A stretch of 17,277 nt of DNA. Source: an uncultured Clostridia bacterium. Its GTDB lineage: Bacteria > Bacillota > Clostridia > RUG12999. Position numbers and translations under genes: made by a program. Position 1 is the stretch's first letter, and each line of letters starts with the position of its first letter. The stretch lies in contig CATIYX010000231.1 of assembly GCA_949739095.1 (NCBI GenBank), forward strand, positions 1 through 17,277, read 5' to 3'. The notes beneath the pieces were generated by a model. The model was given only the letters and a program-made list of their open reading frames with translations, did not search any database and had not been told where the DNA came from. Shown one piece after another: positions 1 through 10,000 of this stretch.

Positions 1-775
1 GCAGCCCTTTCTGATCTGAAGACGTCTTGGGCGCCAGAGCCACTGACACGCGATATCCCTTTTCATTCATGGCAGCCCGCAATTCTCCGACAAACTCGGC
101 ATATCCTTCCCTGTTCTGCGCACGGACATATTCAAAATCTACATCCAGTCCAAGGTATCCCTTCTCCTGCATGACCGCAATCAACCTATCAATGACTGTA
201 TTTTGCAGTGTCAAATCATTGAATAATATCGCTGCGCGTTCTCCGCTGAAATTCCCATCCTCCGTGATGGAAGAAAGCAGCAGAATTGGTGCTGTTTGAA
301 ACTGATAGGCTGTTTGAATCAACTGTGTGTCGTCTATGGGAATCAATTCCCCCTCTTCTGTAAATCCATATCCGAATATGGTGAGGTCTGAAAGATAGGG
401 CAGCGCGCGCAGCAATATATTGCGGCCAATATGCGGATATGCATATCCGTTGATGTATGTATTCCTATCGGTTTCTCCTTCAAACCGAATAGCAAGCTGT
501 TGTCCTACTTGAAGCTGGCGGCTACGAATCAAATTCGGATTTTTCTGCACCAGCTCCATGACGGTGACGCCATATTGATTTGAAATAGTGCTCAACGTCT
601 CTCCCCGCTGCACCGTATGTACGACCTCCGGAATCAAAATAATCAACGCCTGCCCTATCACTAGTGGTTGTTGTCCATTTAATCCATTATCCATAATGAT
701 ACGCTGCGTTGAAACGCCATGTTCCCGTGCAATTTTATAAATGGTATCCCCTTGTTTCACGACATGTATGACCAT
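1..775 (-). CDS. sleL: LysM-GH18 spore cortex-lytic glucosaminidase, SleL/YaaH type (3' end beyond window)
   Basis: This is the N-terminal 258 codons of a cortex-fragment hydrolase; such enzymes bind peptidoglycan and cleave N-acetylglucosaminyl bonds in spore cortex during germination. Seen: two LysM repeats at about residues 3-49 and 51-98 (motifs VVKQGDTIYKIA and TVQRGETLSTIS), then a GH18 barrel from about residue 105. The catalytic strand reads LGLDVDFEYV, with Glu215 as the likely proton donor; the first Asp of the classical DxxDxDxE motif is absent, as is common in YaaH/SleL. There is no signal peptide, which fits mother-cell-made spore-coat enzymes. The ATG at 775 is preceded by GGAGTG at a 7-base spacing. 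Family members are about 430 residues, so roughly 170 are off the left edge. GC content is visibly higher than in the Gabija genes. The family assignment is firm; sleL versus yaaH naming is not. Confidence 0.9.
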   Translation of the reverse strand, partial: MVIHVVKQGDTIYKIAREHGVSTQRIIMDNGLNGQQPLVIGQALIILIPEVVHTVQRGETLSTISNQYGVTVMELVQKNPNLIRSRQLQVGQQLAIRFEGETDRNTYINGYAYPHIGRNILLRALPYLSDLTIFGYGFTEEGELIPIDDTQLIQTAYQFQTAPILLLSSITEDGNFSGERAAILFNDLTLQNTVIDRLIAVMQEKGYLGLDVDFEYVRAQNREGYAEFVGELRAAMNEKGYRVSVALAPKTSSDQKGL

Positions 776-830
776 AACAAACACTCCATTCCACTCTTTG
801 TTGGCACACCCATTGTACTTTGTATCCATC

Positions 831-859
831 CTGCAAATATCCCTATCCATAATTTGCAG
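831..859. repeat. 8-bp perfect inverted repeat upstream of the LysM-GH18 gene
   Basis: CTGCAAAT (831-838) and ATTTGCAG (852-859) are separated by 13 bases and lie 56 bases before the LysM-GH18 start codon. This could be an operator or a hairpin in the leader. No T-run follows on either strand, so it is not a standard terminator. Confidence 0.5.
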
Positions 860-912
860 CTATTCTCCCTGTCAATAGTTTATGCCGACCTCTATGAAAT
901 GTGCATGTACGG

Positions 913-954
913 CTATTTCATTTTCTCGTGACAAGTGCATGAATAATCTAGCAT
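913..954 (-). CDS. possible 13-residue leader peptide
   Basis: A tiny frame, MLDYSCTCHEKMK then TAG, begins at an ATG preceded by GGAGGTGA, an almost perfect ribosome-binding site with a 4-base gap. It lies 138 bases ahead of the LysM-GH18 gene on the same strand. The peptide has two Cys and no recognisable family. It may be a regulatory leader, the start of a decayed gene, or chance; only the ribosome site argues for translation. Confidence 0.3.
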   Translation of the reverse strand: MLDYSCTCHEKMK

Positions 955-1033
955 AATGTCACCTCCATTGCTTATCAATTCTCTATTAAATATTTCTTAC
1001 TATTTATCATACACAGATGCTCTGTTTCCCCAA

Positions 1034-1213
1034 CTATCTGCGGTAAACATGAACCACGCTGCCTAAAGTATCCTCGTTTGTCTCCGCTCTATAAGCATCT
1101 TCCATTAATGACATGGCGTCTACTATTGTAATCCTTTCAAAGCCACTGAAAAGAAACACAGCTACACTCCTGCAAACATGACAGAAGAAACAATTTTCAA
1201 AACTAACGGCCAT
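1034..1213 (-). pseudogene. 59-codon coding-like remnant, unknown family
   Basis: A minus-strand frame opens with an ATG at 1213 and stops at 1034. Its second half, from about ERITIVDAMSLMEDAYRA to SVVHVYRR, reads like a helical protein C-terminus, whereas the first half (Cys- and Phe-rich) does not. No convincing ribosome site is present: GGGG lies only 3 bases before the ATG. It may be the tail of the same former gene as the 22-residue frame at 1353-1285. No function can be assigned. Confidence 0.3.
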
Positions 1214-1284
1214 GAACCCCGAAACAGCGGCTCAATACATATCCAACGAAGTCCCTTAAAAAGACTGTAGCACCACCATTTTCT

Positions 1285-1353
1285 TCATTCTTTGACGGCT
1301 TCTGTCATGTCTATTTTCTTAGTGAGTCCGTCGAATTCGCCATATTCATACAT
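1285..1353 (-). pseudogene. 22-codon coding-like remnant, unknown family
   Basis: The frame MYEYGEFDGLTKKIDMTEAV, ending KE then TGA, has a protein-like acidic composition and lies on the same strand as the 59-codon remnant downstream. It is too short to be identified and could be the N-terminus of a gene broken by a frameshift or deletion. No standard ribosome site is seen. Confidence 0.25.
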
Positions 1354-1402
1354 TACTATTCCACTTTTGATACTCCGGCACCGCTGATTTTTTGTGTAAA
1401 AC

Positions 1403-1432
1403 AAAAATCGGAGCAAGCAAAGCTCGCTCCGA
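1403..1432 (-). terminator. rho-independent terminator after the Gabija helicase
   Basis: TCGGAGC (1408-1414) pairs with GCTCCGA (1426-1432) around an 11-base loop. Read on the minus strand, the stem is followed directly by TTTTTG. It lies 200 bases past the helicase stop codon and would end the gajA-gajB transcript in the uninterrupted locus. Confidence 0.8.
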
Positions 1433-1631
1433 TGATGTGGAAGAGCCGAATGGTTTAGATGACTTTTTAATCAGTCCTTTTATTAAGAATAAATATACTT
1501 TTATAATTTTTGTACTAAAAAATATTTTATACATCCTCATTAATTTCAATTGCAACAAAATCTCTAATCGCACTATATAGTTTTTTTACATTTTTATAAC
1601 TTTGCGTGCCACTGCCATTTTTTAATTTTAA

Positions 1632-1880
1632 TCAAGTTTTTGAGGTTGTTATATAAAGATTTCTTTTTGCTCTTGATATAGCTACAAAAAACGCACTCGC
1701 GTCTTCGTTGGAAATAGCCCTGTTTTTAGCAAAAAAAGCATCATCTTCAACGCCCACTACAAATACCGTATCGTATTCCAATCCTTTACTTTTATGAATT
1801 GTCATTGCAGGGATTGATGTTTCTCCCTCAAAACTATTTAAGGCTTCTGTCCAATTGTTATGTTCAATATATTCCTCCCA
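1632..1880 (-). pseudogene. gajB: C-terminal fragment of UvrD-like helicase GajB (motifs V and VI)
   Basis: These 82 codons plus stop encode the end of a superfamily 1 helicase. Motif V is visible as MTIHKSKGLEYDTVFVVG and motif VI as FVAISRAKRNLYIT. The frame has no start codon: upstream of the Trp codon at 1880-1878 it runs into unrelated DNA with a stop. The missing N-terminal part lies about 10 kb away at 13345-11870, in the same orientation, and the two join in frame as FCSLL-WEEYIEH. This is therefore the displaced 3' end of the Gabija helicase, not a separate gene. It carries the arginine finger region needed for ATP hydrolysis, so the N-terminal part alone should not be an active helicase. 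Confidence 0.92.
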
Positions 1881-1881
1881 T
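1879..1881. repeat. left CAT junction of the 10-kb insert
   Basis: The helicase coding sequence matches its expected continuation up to and including this CAT. AraC-type sequence begins immediately afterwards. An identical CAT lies at the right junction (11868-11870), giving a 3-bp direct repeat. It could be a crossover core, a target duplication, or microhomology. Confidence 0.7.
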
Positions 1882-2251
1882 TATTAATGCAGTAATTACA
1901 GAAATACTTTATTTGATAAGTACTATCAACGAGTTTTCCTCTGCTGATATAATAAAGAATCCGATTAAAAATGTAATTATGTACATAAACAATCATTATA
2001 CCGAGAATATAAAACTTGACGAACTCGAGAGAAAATTTTTTATCTCTAAATATCATATATGCCGTCTGTTTAAACAAACAACAGGTTTAACCGTGCACGA
2101 ATACATCATAAGCAAACGTCTTATTCACGCTTGCGAATTAAAAGCTAATGGTATTAAATTAGGAGATGCGGCATCATTTTCAGGTTTTAGCTGTTATTCT
2201 GCATTTTACAAAGCATATATAAAACAATATGGTGTATCACCAAAAAACTAA
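1882..2251 (+). pseudogene. AraC-family regulator, C-terminal DNA-binding part
   Basis: This encodes the end of an AraC/XylS transcription regulator: a linker helix (AVITEILYLIST), then the two helix-turn-helix units from about IMYINNHYTENIKLDELERK through FSGFSCYSAFYKAYIKQYGV. The C-terminal signature is typical of the family, and the stop codon at 2249-2251 follows the domain at the usual place. The 5' side is cut exactly at the insert boundary. About 28 further in-frame codons lie at the other end of the insert (11785-11867). Even when rejoined, the protein would be about 150 residues and lack the usual cupin sensor domain, so it was already decayed or is a DNA-binding-only form. In the rejoined state it would be divergent to the giant secreted-protein gene, the usual layout for a local regulator. 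Confidence 0.85.
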
Positions 2252-2554
2252 TTGCAATTTCTCACTTTTACATGATATTCTTTACACCATATATCATTTT
2301 CTATTCGTAAATTGCTCTTATTATTGTTTCCCCGTATTAAAAATATTCCTTTGTAGGAGATTATATCGCTTTGTATAAATATCAGCTGTGATAATGTTAC
2401 CTTTGTTTCTTATTAAATAAACTACTAATGTCTAATGGCTTTGTCTTCTCAACTGTAATACTGCTTTCAAACACATCAATTTCTTATTTTAGTTCTTTTG
2501 TCTATCCTTTTAAAAAACCACCTATTACTGCGATTTATAAAGTATTTCAGAAAA
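2252..2554. other. AT-rich intergenic DNA, one possible remnant
   Basis: No gene is visible. On the minus strand a short frame at 2483-2397 (containing FESSITVEKTKPLDISSLF) has a protein-like composition but no start codon or ribosome site, so it may be the last piece of a lost gene. Nothing else could be supported. Confidence 0.4.
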
Positions 2555-2587
2555 AGCAACCCCCCCGAAAAAACAATAAATTCGGGG
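2555..2587 (-). terminator. terminator behind tRNA-type 3' end
   Basis: CCCCGAA (2563-2569) pairs with TTCGGGG (2581-2587). On the minus strand the stem leads into GGGTTGCTTTTT. The site is 22 bases after the tRNA-like 3' end and is probably the original terminator of that tRNA gene. The plus-strand side has a weaker T-rich tail and could also stop AraC transcription. Confidence 0.7.
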
Positions 2588-2609
2588 ATTTTGTTTAATA
2601 TTGTAATAG

Positions 2610-2631
2610 TGAGCCATCGGAGATTCGAACC
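2610..2631 (-). other. tRNA-Lys-type 3' end, probable old attachment site
   Basis: Read on the minus strand, these 22 bases contain the T-loop TTCGAAT, T-stem strand CTCCG, acceptor strand ATGGCTC and discriminator A. An acceptor of GAGCCAT/ATGGCTC is typical of Firmicutes tRNA-Lys. The 5' half is missing: upstream bases (AATA) do not complete the T-stem, no anticodon arm is present, and CTA stands in place of CCA. This is the pattern left when an element integrates into a tRNA 3' end. A frame ending ISQKFCPLFVL then TAA about 110 bases upstream on the same strand could be an integrase tail, but this is weak. The site differs in sequence from the intact tRNA-Lys at the right of the window. 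Confidence 0.65.
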
Positions 2632-2863
2632 TATTTTTACGGTTTTTGTGATTTCATCTTATTTATCACAAATGGCTCTGTTATACGGTTTCTGCACTCT
2701 GTTATTCTTGTATCTTATTACACTTTACTCTAACTTTTCGTAACATTAAAGGACAAATAAAGGACAGAATTTCTGCGATATACCCTCTGTAATATTACTA
2801 TTTTTATAAGCTTATATAGTATCATTACAAAATTTTTTATTAGTCTGTGAATATCCATAATAT

Positions 2864-2918
2864 TGAAGTGAACCAAAAAGTTTAGACACGCAAAAGGTAA
2901 GGAGTGAAAGCATGTCTA
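2864..2918 (+). mobile_element. terminal remnant of an IS3-like insertion sequence
   Basis: TGAAGTGAACC...AAAAGTTTAGACA at 2864-2887 resembles the terminal repeat of IS3/IS150-group elements. It is followed at normal spacing by AAGGAG and an ATG at 2912 that would begin a first transposase frame (MSKAEY). The sequence then passes within a few codons into the hydrolase-like pseudogene, so only one end survives. The family call rests on resemblance of the end alone. Confidence 0.5.
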
Positions 2919-2919
2919 A

Positions 2920-3930
2920 AGCAGAGTACCGTATTATGCGCTTAACAATTATCAAAAAACAATAGCTCTGGACGGAACACCTGTAAGACAGAGAGGAACA
3001 ACCTACGCATTCCTGATGTGTAAAGAGGACAAAGCCCTCCGCGCAAAAGAACAGGAGGTTGTAGAAACAATATTTAATCATATAGCTGAATATAACAGCT
3101 TTATTGAAAACGGCAAGTCAAAGCAGGATTATCTGGATAATGTAATGTGAAATTACCAGAATAGCATTGCCGAAGCGGTTAAGCTGTCAGATTATTCCGC
3201 ATGGACAAGGACAAACAATTACGGCGGAACAGACGCAAATATTGTTGAGTACAACGAGCAAATGAGAAAGTCTGACGGAACATATATTGATTTTATAGGT
3301 TATGACCCGTATGATAAAGATGTTTCGGTAATATATAACTATGGACATTCTGTAACGCAAATGACAAAGGTTTCAGTTGATTATTCAACAGGCTTGAATT
3401 TGCCGGTGGTAATGGAGAATGACGGTAAATTTTCAAACTCGGCACAGCTTACCCTTGCTTCTCTTGTAGGAGGCGCGTTCTATAATATGTATGAAATATG
3501 CGGTCCTGATAATTTCGGACTATACACAAAAGGAAACGACGGAACATCTATTCCATGCGATAATTATATTGAAGATGTATGCAGCACCAATTTTATGTTA
3601 AACAAAATCGGTAATATCCTTGCAAGCAAACAAGCAGACGAAGCAGGCGGCGAACAGCTTATGTTCTTCAATCCGAAGTCTGACGATACCAAAACATCAA
3701 CAAAACCGCTAAGAGGAATAAACATTACATATAACACCGAAAACGGCGTGAGAATAGCCGCTGAACAAAGCTCAAAAGAAATTGTGCTTGAAAGCAATAC
3801 AGCGTCGCAGTTTGTTTTGTCTAATCTCAAAGACTCAGGTATTGTTTCGGTTGAAACAGGCGCGTATAACGAAAACGGCGAATGGGTAAAGACGGAGATA
3901 AAGCCTATAACACTAATGGCGATGATATAA
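2920..3930 (+). pseudogene. broken secreted glycoside-hydrolase-like protein, C-terminal part
   Basis: One frame runs from about 2920 (PYYALNNYQKTIALDG) to the stop at 3928-3930, interrupted by a single TGA at 3148-3150, where Trp would fit the context. There is no start codon or signal peptide; the 5' end is replaced by the IS remnant. The first 220 codons look like the second half of an (alpha/beta)8 barrel, with the stretches VDYSTGLNLPVVMEND and SLVGGAFYNMYEICGPDNFG. The last 60 to 70 look like a beta-sandwich (EIVLESNTASQFVLSNL). The layout recalls bacterial glycosidases with DUF4978-type ends, an uncertain assignment. The part after the TGA could start from the ATG at 3262, but no good ribosome site precedes it. 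It is convergent with the giant gene and is probably non-functional. Confidence 0.7.
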
Positions 3931-3940
3931 TCATAGAAAT

Positions 3941-3980
3941 GAAAAAGAAAGCTCCGCAAGACTATCTCTAATCTTGCGGA
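3941..3980 (-). terminator. terminator of the giant secreted-protein gene
   Basis: TCCGCAAGA (3953-3961) and TCTTGCGGA (3972-3980) form a perfect 9-bp stem with a 10-base loop. On the minus strand the stem is followed by a U-rich tail, GCTTTCTTTTTC. It sits between two convergent frames, 108 bases past the giant gene's stop, and could slow transcription from the plus side as well. Confidence 0.75.
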
Positions 3981-4087
3981 ACCCTTACTTCCTTATTAAT
4001 TGCTCATTTATCGAAACAATTTTTAATGACGTGAATATTATTTAATACACGTTCTTATCTATATCAGCACAATACTGACTAGTATTT

Positions 4088-7000
4088 TTAATTATTAGTT
4101 ATAAGCTTTACAGCAGCTCCGCATTTCGGTGTCATGCTGTCAATACTTTTCCAAAGCATAACCTTTACTTTTGCCGCGCCGTCTGTACTAAAGCTCTGCG
4201 GTTCTACAATCGTTTCTTTTATCTCATCAGATAATTCTTTATGAACCTTTTCAACACCAATAAGCTTATCATGCGAATCATATGCCGCAAATATTACGTC
4301 ATATTCTCCCGATTCAGGCGAGCCTATTAACGCGTTACCATCCTCCATATATTCTACAAAAGAATTAATAGGAGTTCTCTCGAACTGTGCCGTATAGGTT
4401 GCCATTTCAGTAACCTCTGCAAACTCCTTATCCCAGCCTATAAATCTGTAGGAATATTTATCGTCTGATTCTCTCGTCGGCTCGCTGCCGTGATAATCAG
4501 GTATTGTGCCGATTGTAACACTCTCACTCTGCAAAGTTGTGTTGTCATAATTTACAAATGTGATTGTAAATGCAGGCGGCGCGTCCTGTGTCCATTTAGC
4601 CCAGAATGCTTTATCACCGAAATCATCCGCCGTTACTGCATTTACCGGTTCACCGCTGTAATTCTCATTATCATACCAGCCTACAAAATAGAAATCGTCC
4701 TTATACGGTGTCGGAAGCGCCACACCTGTGCCGCATGTATATTCCATATAAGCTTCTTCATTGTCTACTATTCCTCCGTCAAGATTCAGCATTAAGCTGT
4801 AAACTCTCGGAGCGGATTCAAACTGAGCCTTATATGTAGTGTCACCTGTTACCGATGTAATTTCGGGACTCCATCCATTAAATGTATATGTATATCTATC
4901 ATCCGCATCCTTTTCCGGTACCGCGCCTGTATATTCGGGACGCTTTCCGAATTCTACGCTGACTTTCTGCAATAATCTGTCATTATAATTTACAAATCTT
5001 ATTACATACTCGTTTATCTTCCATTTAGCCCAATATGCTTTGTTACCCATTTCTTTTGCGCCGATTTCCGTTACTGCCGCGCCTTCGCAATCAGCATTAT
5101 CAAACCAGCCCTCAAATGTGTAATTATCTCTTGTCGGAACAGGCAGTACCGCGCCTTCGCCATAAGTATATTCAGTCAAATTCTCAGCAAGTGTTCCACC
5201 GTTTGTGTTAAGCGTTACGGAATATCCGTTTTTTGCCCATTTAGCCCAGTATTCCTTATTACCAAAGTCTTTATCGGTAATTTCTGTTACTACTGCGCCT
5301 TCACATTCGGCGTTGTCAAACCAGCCTGCAAAATTGTAGCCATCCTTTGATGGAACAGGTAAGGCTGCGCCTGTTCCAAAGTTATACACCGTTAAATTAT
5401 TTGAAAGTACGCCGCCATTTACATTAAGAGTTACCGTATAATCAGCAGTCTCCCATTTAGCCCAATATTCCTTATCGCCCGTTTCGGTTGTTCCTATTTC
5501 CGTAACTGCCGAACCAGTCAGCTCTGCATTGTCATACCAACCTGCAAAATTATAGCCGTCTTTTGTCGGAACAGGCAATGTCAGACTCGTGCCTTCGTTA
5601 TAGACGGTATAACTACCCTCATTGTCAATGCTGCCGCCATCTTTATTATATTTTACCCGCGGAGTTATAACCGCTTTAAGAATCCTTTCATCTGTACTGT
5701 CCTTTTCCGTCTTATAGCCGTTAATGCGAATATCCATAGGCACAGCGTAATTTACAAGTGCAATTTCAGTGCCGGTAGCAATGTCGTCGTCGGTAACAAG
5801 CGAAAGATATTTATTTTCATTAGCATTCGCGCCTGTTATAGTTATTCTTTTAAATGTTTCAAAATAAATATCCTGAACGGTTCCGACATTACCCACATTA
5901 AGCTGACGCGAACCGCTGAAATACATTCCGTCGCCCTTATCAGCAGTATTTCCAACAAAAATATCATTATTTGTCGTAACAGTATTTTGCGCCCAAACCG
6001 CACCGCCGTTTATTGCTTTATTATTAATAAATTCATTGTTGCTTGACGTCGCTGCACCATTGTTAATTGCAATTGCACCGCCATTTACTGCTGTATTGTT
6101 TTCAAAGACAGCGCCTGATATTGCAGCCGCCTTGCCGCAGCAGAACACACCGCCATTTCCTGCCGATGTATTATTTCTGAATGTTCCGCCTGTAAGCGTA
6201 AGCGTCGCCGCATTTCCTGTCGGAGAGAAAAATGCTACGCCACCGCTGCCTGACGAATAATTGTTTTCAAAGGTTCCTCCCTTTATAATCATTGTTCCGT
6301 GCCCTATCCAGAACACTCCGCCCTGATCGCCGCCTTTATTATTGCTGAAAGTACCGTTCTGAATATTTACAGTTGTATTGTTGTCTGTACAGATAGCAGT
6401 TGTTCTGTTCGACGGTGTAGGCGCGTGATGACCGGTAACCTCGCCTTTATACGAGGTCAAAACAGACGCTCCACGCATATATACCGCTGAACCGAACAGA
6501 GTCGAAGCGTTATTTTGTATAATGCCGCCGTTTAGTGTCAGCGTTGAATCAATCGTCCAGATTGCGCCGCCTGTAAGGTCGTTATCAAGGATTGTATTAT
6601 TGTTGTTCGCATTTTTGCCTGTATTATAATTATTTTGCATAACCGCGCCGTCAAGCAATACTACTTCCGAATTGCTGTATGCGATTATAAACGGAGCTGT
6701 CGCCGTTAAACCGCTGTTTGTTAATCCGCGCTTAACAATCGAATCTTCATCACCTGTCCATACTGCACCGCCGTCAAACGTAATGTTTGTCAGGGTAACT
6801 GCCGCTTGTTCGGTTAAGAGCATGAATGTCTTTTTAAAATCGTCAGCACGTTTTATTGTATGCCCCTGACCGTCTATAGTGAGTTTCTTGCCTGCCAGAC
6901 TGATCACATCATTTACTTCAATATCCTTGCATATAAGAATTGTCGCATCATCAGGCGCATTGTCCACCGCTTCCTTTAATGTGCTGTAACCCGTTGTACC

Positions 7001-10000
7001 CACAATCGCTTCATAATTTCCGACAGTTATATTTGCCGCGTCTGAATATACAGGTTCGCTGTCTTTGTTATTTTTATCTCTAACATATACCGCTGCATAG
7101 TAATATCCGGCTTCTGTAGGCGTGTATTGCGCTTTTTTAGCTCCTACAATAGCTGTACCATTCTTTTCCTCCGTATCGCTTCTGTACCACTGATACTGCA
7201 ATTCATTATTATTTTCCGCCGCTGCTTTAACGCTTATAGGCTTGATAGAGTTTTCTGATACATACGCCGCGCTTAACGGAGACTGGGCTATTGTTATTTT
7301 CGGGAAGCTGACATTTACGGTAAATGTCTGTTTTAGCTTTGAACCGTCAAGAGTAATTGTTATCGTCTGCTCTCCCGTTATAGTTGAGTAGAAACCGCGC
7401 ATTGAATATGCGTTGGTATTGACCTTGCTGCCATCAGGCAAAACAGCCGTAACCGTCATTCCCGTTTTATCAAATTCATCACCCAATATATATTCTGTCT
7501 TAGCCGGCGGTGTAACCGTTATGCTTGTCGCCGTCTGCGCAATACTTGCTACTGTATAGCCCTCAATCGGCGATGCTGAGTTCGCAAGCGAATTGTTAAG
7601 ATATACATATCCGTCCTGAACCTCCTCAAAAGCACCATCCTCACAAGTAAAACCATCAAACGATTTATAATCGGTCATATACACTCTTTTAAGCTCAGTG
7701 CAAGACTCAAACGCTTGGGCGTAAATAGTTTCTACAGATTTGGGAATTGAAACTGCTTCAATCGCTGCCGCGCTATTAAATGCGCCCCGCGCAATCTCTG
7801 TAACAGTATATGTATATCCGCCAACCTCAATGGTTTCAGGAATCTCAACAGTTCTGCCGCTAAGGTCTCCCGTTGGTGTAAACGCTGTCAATCTACAGCT
7901 TGTTTCACCCGGCATAGCTTCAAAAGAAAATTCTCCTGATGTAATATACGCAAATACCGTTACGTCTAAACTTCCGCTGACTTCACTCTTATCTTTAAGC
8001 GAAGCCGTAATTGTCTTTGTTCCGGCTGTTCTCGCAAAAATATCTTCCGTTATCGGAACATTACCATCCTTTGTTAAGTTCATATCATATTCCGAAGCTG
8101 CAAGCTCTGTTTCTGTATCATCGGCATATACAAGCTTAACGCTCATTCCGGTTAAATCCATTTCATCGCCGATGAAATACTGATTTTTGAAGCTCTCGTC
8201 AGTATCAATACGGATTTCCCTAACAGCTTTTTCTGTATTAACTGTAAAATCCTTTGAAAGTTCGTTATGAACTGCCGTTATAGTATGATTGCCTTCTGCA
8301 AGAACACCGTTTCCAAGTTCAAATTCATTCGGAAGAAGATACCAGCTTTCTGTTCCGTCTGTTACCTTTACAAGCGCGTTTGACTTATCAAACGTATCAC
8401 CTGCATAGTATTTACGTTCTGAAACAGTTACAGAAGAAATAGCCGTTGCAATGCGGTCGTTTGCCTCTACTGTAACATCAAAACTCGTTTCTATTCCATT
8501 GTACGAAGCCTTAACTTTTTTTGTATCAGTTGAGTTGAATACATCCTCACTATATTCAAGCTCGCTTGCAGGAATAATACTTGTTGTGCCATCCGTATAT
8601 ACAACGCGTGCAGTTAAGCTGTCCAAATCCAGCCTATCGCCAACCTTATATGCTGCCTTTTCAGAGTCAACCGTTACGCTAAGCTCCGAAACCTCCTTAT
8701 CAGGACACAATACATTTTCATAAAGTTTAAATTCTGCCGCCGTGGCATAGCCTCTGTCAAGATTAAGTACCGGATATATTCCGGCTTCTACAACCTTGAT
8801 TTTTACATATTTTGTATATGCAGGTTCATCAAAATTAATATACTGCTCACGAGGATAGTCCTCTGTTTGACCTTTAATATATGCCCAGCTTTCCGTACTG
8901 CCCGCAAGCTGCCAGTTTTCTTTATCGTTGCTTATCCATACTTCACACTTCTTTATTGTTCCGTCCAACGTTACATTAGCGGGTAAAAGGGCAGGAATAT
9001 AACCTATTCCTGAAATATAGTGAGGTTCTCCTATCTCAAAGATAAATTCATCGTTCCAAGCCGGCTTTCCATTTTCGCGGCCTGTTGTCATATACTGCTT
9101 TATCCAATAGGTATTCTTTTTTCCATCTATAGCATTAGATACAGGACCATCACCCATAGCCTCAGGAGATTTAACAATATTAACATTGCCGCCTATTTTT
9201 AAATATCTGCGCTCAGGCGTGTCGTCCGCTACCGTAAAATTTGCAACAAAATGCGGGCCGGCAAGATAAACGCCCGCCGTCTTTTTACGAACCCATACCG
9301 TAACATTGCCCTCAAAAATACATGCGTCAGTCAAATCCTGCCACGTTTTACCCTCATCTGTAGAATACTCAAGCCCTTTTTGAAGATTTAAAAATTTATC
9401 TTCATCATCATTCAGAGTATTTACGCTTACATTGCTTGCAGGAATCGCTTGAGTTCCTATTGCTATTACATTCACATAATCCGATGTGTCGAATTTATAA
9501 TATATATCATTAGCATCTGTTATCTTGGAAATTTCTTCCGGTGTAAGGACATGTGAAGCCGCGCCTGCTTCGTATTCCCAAGTATTCCATGTTGCACCTT
9601 TATCAAATGAATACAGGAAATTTTTACCTGTGTTTCTGAATGACGCATTTAGAGTTATAGCCCCTGTATCAAACGAGAATGACGCAAGCTTTGGAAGTTT
9701 ATTTCTTAAACTCGATGCAATCTGCACACAGTAACTCGGCTGATACAATCTACTGTTCTGGGCATTTGCTCCCATTCCAACAGTAAGCGTATCATAAACA
9801 AGTCCTATGATTTCAGCTTTTTGAAAATCATTGTCTAATTTTTTATATAGGTAATTGAATATAAAATCATATACTACCTGAGGATACCATTTGAACGCTT
9901 CCGTAATACGAACAGCGAATTCTTTATAATCATCACTTGTTTTTCCGAGCTTTTCATATATATTCGCTATTCCCACATACGATTCCAAATGGAAATACTG

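Larger units (their letters stand above)
776..1631. other. mostly non-coding region between LysM-GH18 gene and helicase 3' fragment
   Basis: No full-length gene is visible in these 856 bases. The region holds the leader peptide and palindrome described separately, two coding-like remnants, and one minus-strand terminator. The stretch 1433-1631 directly after the helicase stop is AT-rich and shows nothing else that can be supported. Confidence 0.6.

Noticed and set aside
1321..1345. Weak similarity to the 3' end of the tRNA-Lys gene (shared GTGAGTC and ATTCG), as a possible far attachment site of the island
   Set aside because: Only about 7 contiguous bases match and the stretch is explained as part of a coding-like remnant.
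1346..1573. 75-residue minus-strand frame spanning 1346-1573
   Set aside because: It runs through a terminator hairpin, has no ribosome site, and most of it is low-complexity AT-rich translation.
3148..3150. TGA read as tryptophan (alternative code)
   Set aside because: TGA serves as a normal stop in other genes here (for example the helicase C-terminal fragment), and the host gene is decayed at its 5' end anyway.
4088..4200. Sortase signal or SLH anchor at the giant protein's C-terminus
   Set aside because: The C-terminus ends AAVKLITNN with no LPxTG, hydrophobic tail or basic end, and no SLH motifs.
6036..8723. Several plus-strand open frames opposite the giant gene
   Set aside because: They are antisense shadows of a GC-structured coding region, with no ribosome sites and no recognisable domains.
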